Source: JAPHSX01 sp050298555
Lineage (GTDB): Bacteria > Pseudomonadota > Gammaproteobacteria > Thiohalomonadales > Thiohalomonadaceae
Direction: 5' to 3'
Assembly (NCBI GenBank): GCA_050298555.1
Contig: JBNKUL010000074.1
Location: forward strand, 50,334 to 114,333
DNA: 64,000 nt
Positions within the stretch are counted from its first letter, which is position 1. Every line of letters begins with the position of its first letter. The notes beneath the pieces were generated by a model. The model was given only the letters and a program-made list of their open reading frames with translations. It searched no databases and had not been told where the DNA came from. A program made the position numbers and the translations under genes. Shown here in pieces: positions 15,478 to 23,155 of this stretch.

Positions 15478-16854
15478 ATGTCACGTTTCGGCATGCTCTC
15501 GCTGCTGCTGGTCGCTTCACTCCCGCTTCATGCCGCAGATGATCTTGAAGCGGTCCTGGAGGGATTTGATAACCCAGCAGAGACCAGCGATCTCGATGCG
15601 GCTCTCGGCGGCTTCGATGACACCGCCGCAGAAACCGCTAGCGATATTGCGGTGGATGACAAGCCGTGGCAACTCGGCGGTGCGCTCACCCTGGGCGCGG
15701 CCTATAACTACGCCCACGATGCCCCGGCGGCGGGGCAGAGCGACTACCGCGGCCTCTCCCGCCTGCGTGCCAAACTCAACCTGGATTTCGACTACGACCT
15801 CAGCCGCAACTGGCGCGGCCACGCCGGCGGTTACGCCTACCACGACCTCGCCTACCAGCTGAACGGTCGTAACGACTACAGTGACGAGGTGCTCGACGAG
15901 TACGAAAGCGAACTGGAACTGGGTGAGGCGTGGCTGCAGGGCAAATTAAACAGCCGCACCGATCTCAAGCTGGGACGGCAGATCGTGGTATGGGGTAAAT
16001 CCGACAATATCCGCGTCACCGACATTATCAACCCGATGGACAACCGCGAGCCGGGCATGGTCGATATCGAAGACCTGCGCCTACCGCTGGCCATGGCGCG
16101 CCTCGACTACTACATCGGCGATTGGGGGATTACCGCCCTGGCAATCCCGGAGATCCGCTTTAACAAAATGCCGCCGCTCGGCTCCGACTTCTACCCACTA
16201 CCGACAGCAATGCCCGATGAAACGATTCCCGGCAGGGCCGAATACGGCCTCGCCGCCAACGGCATCTTCAGCGGCTGGGATCTCTCGCTCTACTGGGCGC
16301 AGCTCTACGACGACAATCCACACACGGTGATGGTTTCGGGCTCCCCGGAACTACAGCACAGCCGCCTCGAGATGCTGGGCACGGCGGTGAATGTCGCCGC
16401 CGCCAACTGGCTCATTAAGGGTGAACTGGCACACCTCCGCGGACTCGAATACAGCGGCGTGGCGAACGACAGCTTCGCCCGCACCGACACCCTGCTCGGT
16501 GTCGAATACTCCGGCTTTCGCGATACCACGCTCTCACTGGAGGTCGCCAACCGCCACCTGCACGACAACATCACGGCACTACAGGGCGCCGGTATCCAGG
16601 AGAACGAGTGGCAGAGCGCCCTGCGCTACAGCGGCGACTTTATGCATGCCCGCCTGCATCTGACGGCGGTGCTCAGCGCCTTTGGTGAACAACTCGATGA
16701 AGGGGGCTTCGGCCGCTACTCCGCCGCCTACGATATCGCCGACGGCATGAGCGTCACCGGCGGTGTGGTGAGTTACGAGTCGGGGGATAAGTTTCCCTTT
16801 GGCAGTTACGGCGACAACGACCGGGTGTTTGTGGATCTGAAATACAGCTTCTAA
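15478..16854 (+). CDS. DUF1302-like outer-membrane beta-barrel protein
   Basis: The 458-residue protein has a signal peptide (about 1-20), a short acidic linker containing two copies of a GF(D)xxAxxxD-type element, and then many amphipathic beta-strands rich in Tyr, Trp and Gly. It ends in YSF, the C-terminal aromatic signal for BAM insertion. The segment LGRQIVVWGKSDNIRVTDII (about 165-184) is typical of DUF1302/alginate-porin-like proteins. Its ATG follows the stop of the LolA-like gene with no gap, so the two are translationally coupled. It is inferred to be the outer-membrane component of the RND-LolA unit. The transported substrate is unknown. Confidence 0.8.
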   Translation: MSRFGMLSLLLVASLPLHAADDLEAVLEGFDNPAETSDLDAALGGFDDTAAETASDIAVDDKPWQLGGALTLGAAYNYAHDAPAAGQSDYRGLSRLRAKLNLDFDYDLSRNWRGHAGGYAYHDLAYQLNGRNDYSDEVLDEYESELELGEAWLQGKLNSRTDLKLGRQIVVWGKSDNIRVTDIINPMDNREPGMVDIEDLRLPLAMARLDYYIGDWGITALAIPEIRFNKMPPLGSDFYPLPTAMPDETIPGRAEYGLAANGIFSGWDLSLYWAQLYDDNPHTVMVSGSPELQHSRLEMLGTAVNVAAANWLIKGELAHLRGLEYSGVANDSFARTDTLLGVEYSGFRDTTLSLEVANRHLHDNITALQGAGIQENEWQSALRYSGDFMHARLHLTAVLSAFGEQLDEGGFGRYSAAYDIADGMSVTGGVVSYESGDKFPFGSYGDNDRVFVDLKYSF

Positions 16855-16886
16855 GGCCGTATTCGTCCCTGTCCACAGCGCGGGGA

Positions 16887-17786
16887 CTAGCTGTGATCCA
16901 GAAGGCAGTACCGCTCCATCGCGGTTGACTCCACCTGAATGGTGGCGTGATCCACATCGAACTCATCATGCAGCTGCTGCTGCAGCTGCAGCAAGAAATC
17001 GTTATTGAGCAGCGTCTCGTCGACTTCCAGGTGTACCGTTAGCGCCACCTCCGTGGTGCTCAACGGCCAAACGTGGAAGTCGTGCAATCCGCTTACCTGC
17101 GGCTGGGACATGAGGTAGTTCTTGATGCCGACCGTGTCGATCTTCTCCGGCACCGCGTCCATGGAGTAATTGAGCGAGTCGCGCAGCAACCCCCAGGTGG
17201 CGATGATCACCACGGCAACGACAATAAGGCTGAGGATAGGGTCGATCACCGTGAGGCCGCTATAGGCGATCAATCCGCCACCCACCACCACCCCGAGCGA
17301 CACCCCGGCATCGGCGGCCATATGAAGGAAGGCTCCACGGAGATTCAGGTCATGTTTCTGCCCACGCATGAACAGCATGGCGGTCAGTGAATTGATGACA
17401 AAACCAATCCCCGCCACGATCATGACCACCGTGCCCTCCACCGGCGCCGGATTTTGCAGGCGCTCAAGTGACTCCCATGCAATACCGCCTAGCGCGATAA
17501 ACAGCAAGATCGCACTTGCCAGCGAGGCCAGCACCGTTGCCTTGCGAAAACCGTAAGTACGCATTTCCGTCGCCGACTTCGCGGCCAGGATAGTGGCCCC
17601 CCAGGCGAGCAACAGACTGAACACGTCACTCAAATTGTGCCCTGCATCGGCAATCAGGGCCATGGAGTTGGCATACAGGCCATAGCCAACCTCGACGCCC
17701 ACAAACAGGACATTCAACAGGACACCGAGCGCAAACGAGCGGTTATAGTTGTGGCTTTGGTGATGATGGTGGTGATCGTGAGACAT
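16887..17786 (-). CDS. Cation diffusion facilitator, zinc-type exporter
   Basis: The 299-residue CDF transporter begins with a histidine-rich cytosolic leader (MSHDHHHHHQSH), has six membrane helices, and ends in the cytoplasmic metallochaperone-like domain with HDFHVWPLS. Site A residues are HNLSD in TM2 and HMAAD in TM5, the HD-HD combination associated with Zn2+ selectivity. It exports zinc, or possibly cobalt, into the periplasm using the proton gradient. ATG 17786 is preferred over 17867 because the His leader and SD-like GGAAGTTGGGG fit it. Convergent with the DUF1302 gene. Note that two zinc-sensing CZB proteins lie further along the window. Confidence 0.92.
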   Translation of the reverse strand: MSHDHHHHHQSHNYNRSFALGVLLNVLFVGVEVGYGLYANSMALIADAGHNLSDVFSLLLAWGATILAAKSATEMRTYGFRKATVLASLASAILLFIALGGIAWESLERLQNPAPVEGTVVMIVAGIGFVINSLTAMLFMRGQKHDLNLRGAFLHMAADAGVSLGVVVGGGLIAYSGLTVIDPILSLIVVAVVIIATWGLLRDSLNYSMDAVPEKIDTVGIKNYLMSQPQVSGLHDFHVWPLSTTEVALTVHLEVDETLLNNDFLLQLQQQLHDEFDVDHATIQVESTAMERYCLLDHS

Positions 17787-17859
17787 ACCCCAACTTCCGT
17801 AGCTAACGGTTGTGCTCAGCACCTGTGGAAAACAGACTGGATGAAGGTGCTTCGTCCCT

Positions 17860-17893
17860 GACTCCACCGCACAGGGTACTGTGCGGCAGAGTC
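17860..17893. terminator. Strong stem-loop between carbonic anhydrase and CDF genes
   Basis: CCGCACAG and CTGTGCGG form a perfect 8-base stem with a GGTA loop. GACTC and GAGTC extend it beyond a two-base internal loop on each side. It lies after the carbonic anhydrase stop and before the CDF start, both on minus. There is no T-tract, so it may be a weak or Rho-assisted terminator or an mRNA 3' stabiliser. Confidence 0.5.
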
Positions 17894-17927
17894 GTTATGG
17901 ATCGTAAACAGAGCTTAGTCGTTCGGT

Positions 17928-18539
17928 TTATTCGAAAAACTCGACCACGCCGCTCTCAATGTCGTACTCGGCGCCAATGATCATCAGCCCCTCGTTTTCC
18001 ACCAGCTGTTCCAGCGTTTGTGAACCGTGGCGCAGATGATCGACCGAGGCCAGTACATTGGCACGCGTGGCGTGCCTGATGAGCTCATCCCGTTGCTGCC
18101 ACAGATCGGTGGGACGGAAGGGCTCTACCGCAGGGCGAATACGGTCGACGATCGCCTTGATGTTGAGTGACTGCTCCGCGTTAGGCCTGTGCATCTCCTC
18201 CACGGTGGCGGAGATCGCCCCGCACTGGGTGTGGCCCATGACGACGACCAGTCGGGTCTTGAACTGCTCCGCCGCGAACTCGACGCTGCCCACCTGGGAG
18301 GGGGCGACGATGTTGCCGGCAACGCGAATCACGAAGAGGTCGCCCAGCCCCTGGTCGAAGACCATCTCGGCCGGCACCCGTGAGTCGGAGCAACCGAGGA
18401 TAATGGCAAAGGGCTCCTGCCCTTCGGCGAGTTGATCGCGACGGGTATGACTCAGCATTGCTTCCACGCTGCGTACACCGGTAGCAAAGCGAGTATTGCC
18501 CTCGCGCAGGCGGGCCAGTGCTTCAGTCGCCGGAATCAT
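17928..18539 (-). CDS. Beta-class carbonic anhydrase
   Basis: This 203-residue cytosolic enzyme interconverts CO2 and bicarbonate. Zinc ligands are C50, H103 and C106 with the catalytic D52-R54 dyad (CSDSR and HTQC motifs), all present. ATG 18539 gives the family N-terminus (ALARLREGNTRF) and GAGG is nine bases upstream; the frame continues to 18908 but only as out-of-frame translation of the transporter gene. It is the last gene of the sigma-54-led operon with SulP and SLC13 transporters, 59 bases after the latter. That context suggests it equilibrates bicarbonate that the transporters bring in or remove. Confidence 0.94.
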   Translation of the reverse strand: MIPATEALARLREGNTRFATGVRSVEAMLSHTRRDQLAEGQEPFAIILGCSDSRVPAEMVFDQGLGDLFVIRVAGNIVAPSQVGSVEFAAEQFKTRLVVVMGHTQCGAISATVEEMHRPNAEQSLNIKAIVDRIRPAVEPFRPTDLWQQRDELIRHATRANVLASVDHLRHGSQTLEQLVENEGLMIIGAEYDIESGVVEFFE

Positions 18540-18598
18540 ACAATCTTGCCTCACTGTGATTAGTCTCGTGACGGCGAATGATGCCACGATTGTCGCGA

Positions 18599-20581
18599 TT
18601 AAAACAGCAGGGTCATCACTAACATCATGACAACCAGGAACAGCACGGTCATGATGCCGCCGGCCTTCATATAGTCGGGCACGCGGTAGCCGCCTGGGGC
18701 CATGATCAGGGCGTTTACCTGGTGGGTGGGGATGAGGAAGGAGTTGGAGGTGGCGATGGCCACGGTCAGGGCGAACACCGCCGGGTCCGCCCCTACCTGC
18801 AGGGCGATATTCACCGCCAGCGGCACCAGCAGTACGGTGGCCCCGACGTTGGACATCACCAGGGTGAAGAAGGTGGCCAGGGCGGCGATAGCGCCCTGGA
18901 TCACCCACGGTGCGGCGCCGCCAACCAGGTCAACCACCTCCCCGGCGATCCACCTGGCGGTGCCGCTGGTCTCCACCGCCAGGCCGAGCGGAATCAGGGA
19001 GGCCAGCAGGAACACGGTCTTCCAGCTCACCGCCCCATAGGCCTCCTCGATGGTCAATACCTTGGAGAGCACCATCCCCATGGCGCCGGTAAGCAGCGCG
19101 ACGGAGAGACGTACATCCATGAAGATCAAGGTTAAGGCGCTAAGGAAAAAGAGCAGTGCCGGCATCAACTTGTGCGGTCGTAGCTCTTCATGGGGGTATT
19201 CGGTGGTAATGACGATAAAGTTTTTGTCCTTGGCGATATGTGAGAGATCCGACCAGAGGGTGTGAACCATCAGGCTGTCGCTCGCCTTTAACGGCACATC
19301 TCGTACGCCGCCTTTTGTATAGTTAATAATCTCGTCGCCACGATGGATAGCCAGCAGTGACAGGCCATAGACCTTACGCATCCACAGGTCACGTGCCGAC
19401 TTGCCGATGAGGTTGGAGCCGGGCGGTACGATAATCTCGGCAATCCCCGACTTGCTCGGTGACAGGGCATCGGCAAAGAGATCGAGCACCGGCTTGATCA
19501 CGACGCCGGAGTTATCGGCAAAGGTGCGGATCTCCGCCTCGCTGGAAAGAATCCCCAGGATGGTGCCGGCCTCGATACCGAGGTTGCGATCCACCGCATC
19601 ACTGCCGACACGTACGCCATCGCCCTTGTTTACGCCTATCACGCGCAAGTGGTAGAGGCGCTCCAGCTCATCCACACTGAGTCCACACACCGGGCTCTGG
19701 TGCGGGACCTCCACCTCGTATAGGTCAAAGCGCCGTACCCCGTAGGTGTGGTCGAAGTACTCCATCAGCCCAGAGGCTTCACGCGCCTTCTCCCGCTGCT
19801 CCGGCAAGACGAAACGCCCCGCCAGCACAAAGTAGATGATGCCGGTAGCCACTAGTGCCACCCCTATGGGGGTAACAGAGAAGAGGCCGAAGGTCTCCAT
19901 CTGCTGCGCCTCGGGCAGCGTCTGGTTGGAGGTGAGGATCAGGTCGTTGAGCAGAATCAGCGGCGAGGAGCCGATCATGGTCATGGTGCCGCCGAGGATG
20001 GCGGTAAAGCCCATCGGCATCAGCAGGCGTGACATCGGCAGGCCGGAACGGACGGAGATGCGTGACACCACCGGCAGGAACAGCGCCGCGGCACCCACGT
20101 TTTGCATGAAGGAGGAGATGAAGCCGACGGTACCGGAGATGATGGGAATAATACGCCCCTCGGTGGTACCGCCGATCTTCAGGATGAAGTTGGCCACCTT
20201 GCCCATCAGGCCGGTCTTGTCGAGACCGGCGCCGATGATCATGACCGCGATGATCGAGATCACCGCATTGGAGGAGAAGCCGTCGAACAGGTGGTGGGTA
20301 TCGACCAGCCCCTGCTCCAGCCCCATCAGCGGGGCCAGCACCGAGGTGAGGCCCAGCAGCACCATCACCGAGGCGGCGGCCACATCCACCCCCACCACCT
20401 CGAAGGCAAAGAGGTAGATGGTAAGCAGCAGGATCGCCGTCACCCAGGCGATCTCCAGCGTTGGCACCACCATGGCCATGAACAGGGCCAGCAGCAGAAA
20501 TACCACTGCGGCGAACTTCTGCCGACTGCTCAGAAGCTCAGGCGATACCGCCCCCTGCTCCCTCTCCGTGTCTATCGGCAA
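18599..20581 (-). CDS. SLC13/DASS-family anion permease with two RCK-C domains
   Basis: The 660-residue membrane protein has about 11 helices split by a soluble central region (about 220-420) made of two TrkA-C/RCK-C modules (FDLYEVEVPHQSPVCG and IAEIIVPPGSNLIGKSARDL). DASS signatures include MQNVGAAALFLPV and ATSNSFLIPTHQVNALIM. Family members carry sulfate, thiosulfate or dicarboxylates with Na+ or H+; RCK-C domains may bind a nucleotide or anion regulator. The start is TTG 20581, with a long GA-rich SD immediately upstream and no earlier ATG. It is 12 bases after sulP, so co-translated. Substrate is undetermined. Confidence 0.88.
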   Translation of the reverse strand: MPIDTEREQGAVSPELLSSRQKFAAVVFLLLALFMAMVVPTLEIAWVTAILLLTIYLFAFEVVGVDVAAASVMVLLGLTSVLAPLMGLEQGLVDTHHLFDGFSSNAVISIIAVMIIGAGLDKTGLMGKVANFILKIGGTTEGRIIPIISGTVGFISSFMQNVGAAALFLPVVSRISVRSGLPMSRLLMPMGFTAILGGTMTMIGSSPLILLNDLILTSNQTLPEAQQMETFGLFSVTPIGVALVATGIIYFVLAGRFVLPEQREKAREASGLMEYFDHTYGVRRFDLYEVEVPHQSPVCGLSVDELERLYHLRVIGVNKGDGVRVGSDAVDRNLGIEAGTILGILSSEAEIRTFADNSGVVIKPVLDLFADALSPSKSGIAEIIVPPGSNLIGKSARDLWMRKVYGLSLLAIHRGDEIINYTKGGVRDVPLKASDSLMVHTLWSDLSHIAKDKNFIVITTEYPHEELRPHKLMPALLFFLSALTLIFMDVRLSVALLTGAMGMVLSKVLTIEEAYGAVSWKTVFLLASLIPLGLAVETSGTARWIAGEVVDLVGGAAPWVIQGAIAALATFFTLVMSNVGATVLLVPLAVNIALQVGADPAVFALTVAIATSNSFLIPTHQVNALIMAPGGYRVPDYMKAGGIMTVLFLVVMMLVMTLLF

Positions 20582-20593
20582 ACTCCTCCCCCT

Positions 20594-22369
20594 CTATGCT
20601 TCCTCTGACGGCTTGGGGCCACACTCACGGAAGATGCGCTTGTCACAGGTGCGGCAGATGGAGTGATCCAGCTTGCGGTAGATGCCGCGTATCGCAGCCT
20701 CCTTGGACTGGAACACGTTACGCGCGCCCGACTCATCGAAACAGCCACAGCGCTCCAGGGTGTCCCACAGCCCCTCCTTGACGCGGATCATGTAGAAGTC
20801 ACCGCCATCGGCCTTGCGACGCTTGGCCTCGGCCGCCAGGGCCTCACCACCCTGCAGGTCGACGAAGTTGATACCGTCGGCCACCAGTGCCAGGTGCTTC
20901 TGCTCCGGCGACTGCTCGCGCATGTGTTCCAGGGTCTCCTGTACGTGGTTAACCGAGCCGAAGAAGATGGAACCGTCGATACGGATAAACTTCAACTGCG
21001 GGCACTCCGGCACCCAGCGCTCCGAGGAGAAGGCGCGCTTGGGGGCGTGGGGATCGGGGGCTCGACTGAGGATACGCGGTTTGGAGACGCGCTCCAGATA
21101 GAGCACCAGAGAGAACAGTACGCCGGCGAAAATGGCGAACTCGAGTTCCAGGAACAGGGCACCGAAGAAGGTGATGCCAAGAACCACGGTCTCACGTTTG
21201 GAGGATTTGAGGATGTGGGCCATCTCATGAAAGTCGATGAGCCCCCATGCCACCAGGAATAAGATGCCGGCCATGGCTGCCTTGGGCAGGTAGGCCGCCA
21301 GAGGAGCGACCAGCACTACGATAACCATCAGCAGCAGACCGGCAAAAACTGCCGCTAGCGGGGTACGGGCACCGGCCTGGAAATTGAGGCCGCTGCGATT
21401 GAATGAGCCGGTGGCCACATAACCGGAGGTGAAGGCGCCAGCGATGTTGGAGAGGCCCTGGCCGATGAACTCCTGGTTACCGTTGATACGGTAACCGCCA
21501 CGGGCCGCCAGCGAACGGCCAATGGAGACCGCCTCGGTCAGCGCGAACAGGGTAACCGCGAAGGCCGAGGGGGCGAGGTTCTTGATGTTCTCAAGGGTCA
21601 GGCTGGGGGCAGAGAGCGGCGGCAGGCTGGCCGGAAGCGCCCCTACCGTGGCAATTTTCGTTACCTCATTGCCGAAGTACCAGTCCAGCGCCACGGCGAG
21701 CATACTGCCGCCAATCATGGCAACGATCATATAGGGCAGTTTCGGCAACCAGCGTTTGACCGCAATACCGGAGAATAGGGTAAAGAATGCAACCGCCGTC
21801 ACATAGGGGTTGATATTCCCCGCCTGATGAAAGAACTCGATGAGGATGTCGTGCACATGGCCGCCGCGCGCCATCTCGATGCCGAAGAAGTATTTCAGCT
21901 GCTTGGCGGCGATGAGGATTGCCGCGCCGGCGGTAAAGCCAACCACCACCGAGTGGGAGATGAAGTTAACCAGCGCACCCATCCGCGCCAGACCCAGCGC
22001 CAGCTCGAAGATACCGACCATAAAGGTGAGGGTCAGGGCCAGGGCCACGTAATCCATGGTGCCCGGCTCGGCATAGACAGAGAGTGCCGAGAACAGAACG
22101 ATGGAGGCGGCAGTCGTCGGCCCGGAAACCAGGTGTTTCGAGGAGCCGAACAGGGCGGCGATAATCGCGGGAATCATCCCGGCATAGAGCCCGTATTCGG
22201 GGGGCATGCCGGCGATGGTGGCAAAGGCCACACCTTGCGGCAGGACGACGATGGCACCGGTCAGACCGGCGGTAAGGTCGGCGCGAAAGTCGCGCTGACT
22301 GATGTTTGGCATCCATGCCAAGAAGGGAATTAACCAGCTCCAGGAGCGGGATGCTGTTGCTGCGTTCAT
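20594..22369 (-). CDS. SulP-family anion transporter with STAS domain and Cys-containing tail
   Basis: The 591-residue protein has the SulP membrane core (QGVAFATIAGMPPEYGLYAG in the first helices, then GFTAGAAILIAAKQL and RSLAARGGYRINGNQEFIGQ). A cytoplasmic STAS domain follows (about 450-550; FIRIDGSIFFGSVNHVQETL). SulP proteins carry sulfate, bicarbonate (BicA) or other anions. The last 35 residues extend past STAS with cysteines in ICRTCDKRIFRECG, which looks like a metal or redox site. Start: ATG 22369, seven bases after the UspA-like gene. The carbonic anhydrase in the same operon makes bicarbonate a reasonable candidate; sulfate is equally possible. Confidence 0.9.
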   Translation of the reverse strand: MNAATASRSWSWLIPFLAWMPNISQRDFRADLTAGLTGAIVVLPQGVAFATIAGMPPEYGLYAGMIPAIIAALFGSSKHLVSGPTTAASIVLFSALSVYAEPGTMDYVALALTLTFMVGIFELALGLARMGALVNFISHSVVVGFTAGAAILIAAKQLKYFFGIEMARGGHVHDILIEFFHQAGNINPYVTAVAFFTLFSGIAVKRWLPKLPYMIVAMIGGSMLAVALDWYFGNEVTKIATVGALPASLPPLSAPSLTLENIKNLAPSAFAVTLFALTEAVSIGRSLAARGGYRINGNQEFIGQGLSNIAGAFTSGYVATGSFNRSGLNFQAGARTPLAAVFAGLLLMVIVVLVAPLAAYLPKAAMAGILFLVAWGLIDFHEMAHILKSSKRETVVLGITFFGALFLELEFAIFAGVLFSLVLYLERVSKPRILSRAPDPHAPKRAFSSERWVPECPQLKFIRIDGSIFFGSVNHVQETLEHMREQSPEQKHLALVADGINFVDLQGGEALAAEAKRRKADGGDFYMIRVKEGLWDTLERCGCFDESGARNVFQSKEAAIRGIYRKLDHSICRTCDKRIFRECGPKPSEEA

Positions 22370-22376
22370 TAAAACC

Positions 22377-22925
22377 TCAAGCTGCGTTGATGGAATTGAG
22401 ACGGTTGATACCGACTTTGGGTGAGCGATCGACCAGCACCATCGGCAGGTGCAAACGCCCGTCGATGTGTGGTGAGTTTTCCTGGGTCAGCTCCAGCGCC
22501 AGGGCGTCATCCGCCGAGGCGACCAGGTAGGCAAGGGAGTGACGACTATTGAGGTAGTCGACAAGGGACTCCATGCTCTGCTTACCGAGCAGAATCAGCT
22601 CGTAGGCAATACCGCTGCTCTGTAGCTGGTGGCGCAACTCCTCAACCTGCTCGCGCGCCTCACCATAAAGCACGAGATCCAGGCTCGCCTGCTGGTTACT
22701 ACAGGCGTTTAGGGCGTAGTGCAGGGGACCGTTGCTGTCTTGGCCGTCACTGAGGAGGGCCACACGTCTCGATGGACGAGGCCCCCCCCCAGGGAGGTGA
22801 GCACCGCGCTTCGGCTCACTGAAACCCAAGCCACCCATTTTATCACGCATCGGCGGATAATCGGCAGCATCTTGCAATGCCATGGCACTGAGCATACGTT
22901 TCAGATCATCGGTAAGTCGTTTCAT
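22377..22925 (-). CDS. UspA-like small alpha/beta protein, first gene of the sigma-54 operon
   Basis: This 182-residue soluble protein has a charged helical N-terminus, a glycine/proline-rich stretch with a run of Gly and Pro (about 45-55), then an alpha/beta domain starting RRVALLSDGQDS that resembles universal stress proteins. A clear ATP-binding GxxGxxxxG(S/T) motif is lacking. The ATG at 22925 follows a GGGAAA SD and lies about 25 bases after the predicted sigma-54 start point; the frame to 22997 would cross that promoter. It is seven bases before sulP. A regulatory role for the transporter is possible, but the function is unknown. Confidence 0.65.
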   Translation of the reverse strand: MKRLTDDLKRMLSAMALQDAADYPPMRDKMGGLGFSEPKRGAHLPGGGPRPSRRVALLSDGQDSNGPLHYALNACSNQQASLDLVLYGEAREQVEELRHQLQSSGIAYELILLGKQSMESLVDYLNSRHSLAYLVASADDALALELTQENSPHIDGRLHLPMVLVDRSPKVGINRLNSINAA

Positions 22926-22960
22926 CACTGTTTTCCCAGTTGATCGCTGCCCTCCTATTG

Positions 22961-22975
22961 GCAATAGCCGTGCCA
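22961..22975 (-). promoter_or_regulatory. Consensus sigma-54 promoter for the uspA-like/sulP/SLC13/CA operon
   Basis: The minus strand reads TGGCACGGCTATTGC: GG and GC are separated by exactly 10 bases and the sequence matches the sigma-54 consensus TGGCACN5TTGC at every conserved position. Transcription would begin near 22950, giving a leader of about 25 bases. Two regulator palindromes lie 70-160 bases upstream. Confidence 0.88.
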
Positions 22976-23036
22976 CTCCAAACAGAACGTAAGTCATTGA
23001 TATCTCGTAAATTTATCGAGGATAGACGCACGCAGC

Positions 23037-23056
23037 TGTTGCATATTGCAACGCAC
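23037..23056. promoter_or_regulatory. Proximal activator palindrome (UAS 1)
   Basis: The core GTTGCATATTGCAAC (23038-23052) is an inverted repeat of GTTGCA around three bases. The flanking TG and GCAC match the second copy at 23116-23135. It lies about 75 bases upstream of the sigma-54 promoter, a normal enhancer distance for an NtrC-type activator. Confidence 0.78.
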
Positions 23057-23115
23057 GTATTCAATGTTTCAATGAAAAGAGGCAATTTAAAGCTATAAGC
23101 CTTACAATTACCCGA

Positions 23116-23142
23116 TGTTGCAATCTGCAACGCACAGTTGCA
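23116..23142. promoter_or_regulatory. Distal activator palindrome (UAS 2) with extra half-site
   Basis: The core GTTGCAATCTGCAAC (23117-23131) repeats the UAS 1 pattern. A further GTTGCA (23137-23142) makes a second inverted pair with the preceding TGCAAC. The end of this site is 13 bases before the kinase ATG, so binding could also repress the kinase-regulator operon. Centres of the two UAS are 79 bases apart. Confidence 0.75.
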
Positions 23143-23155
23143 GGATGAAATAGCT

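Noticed and set aside
18540..18908. Upstream extension of the carbonic anhydrase frame
   Set aside because: It translates the transporter gene out of frame, with Arg/Gly/Pro-rich text, while the family N-terminus starts at 18539.
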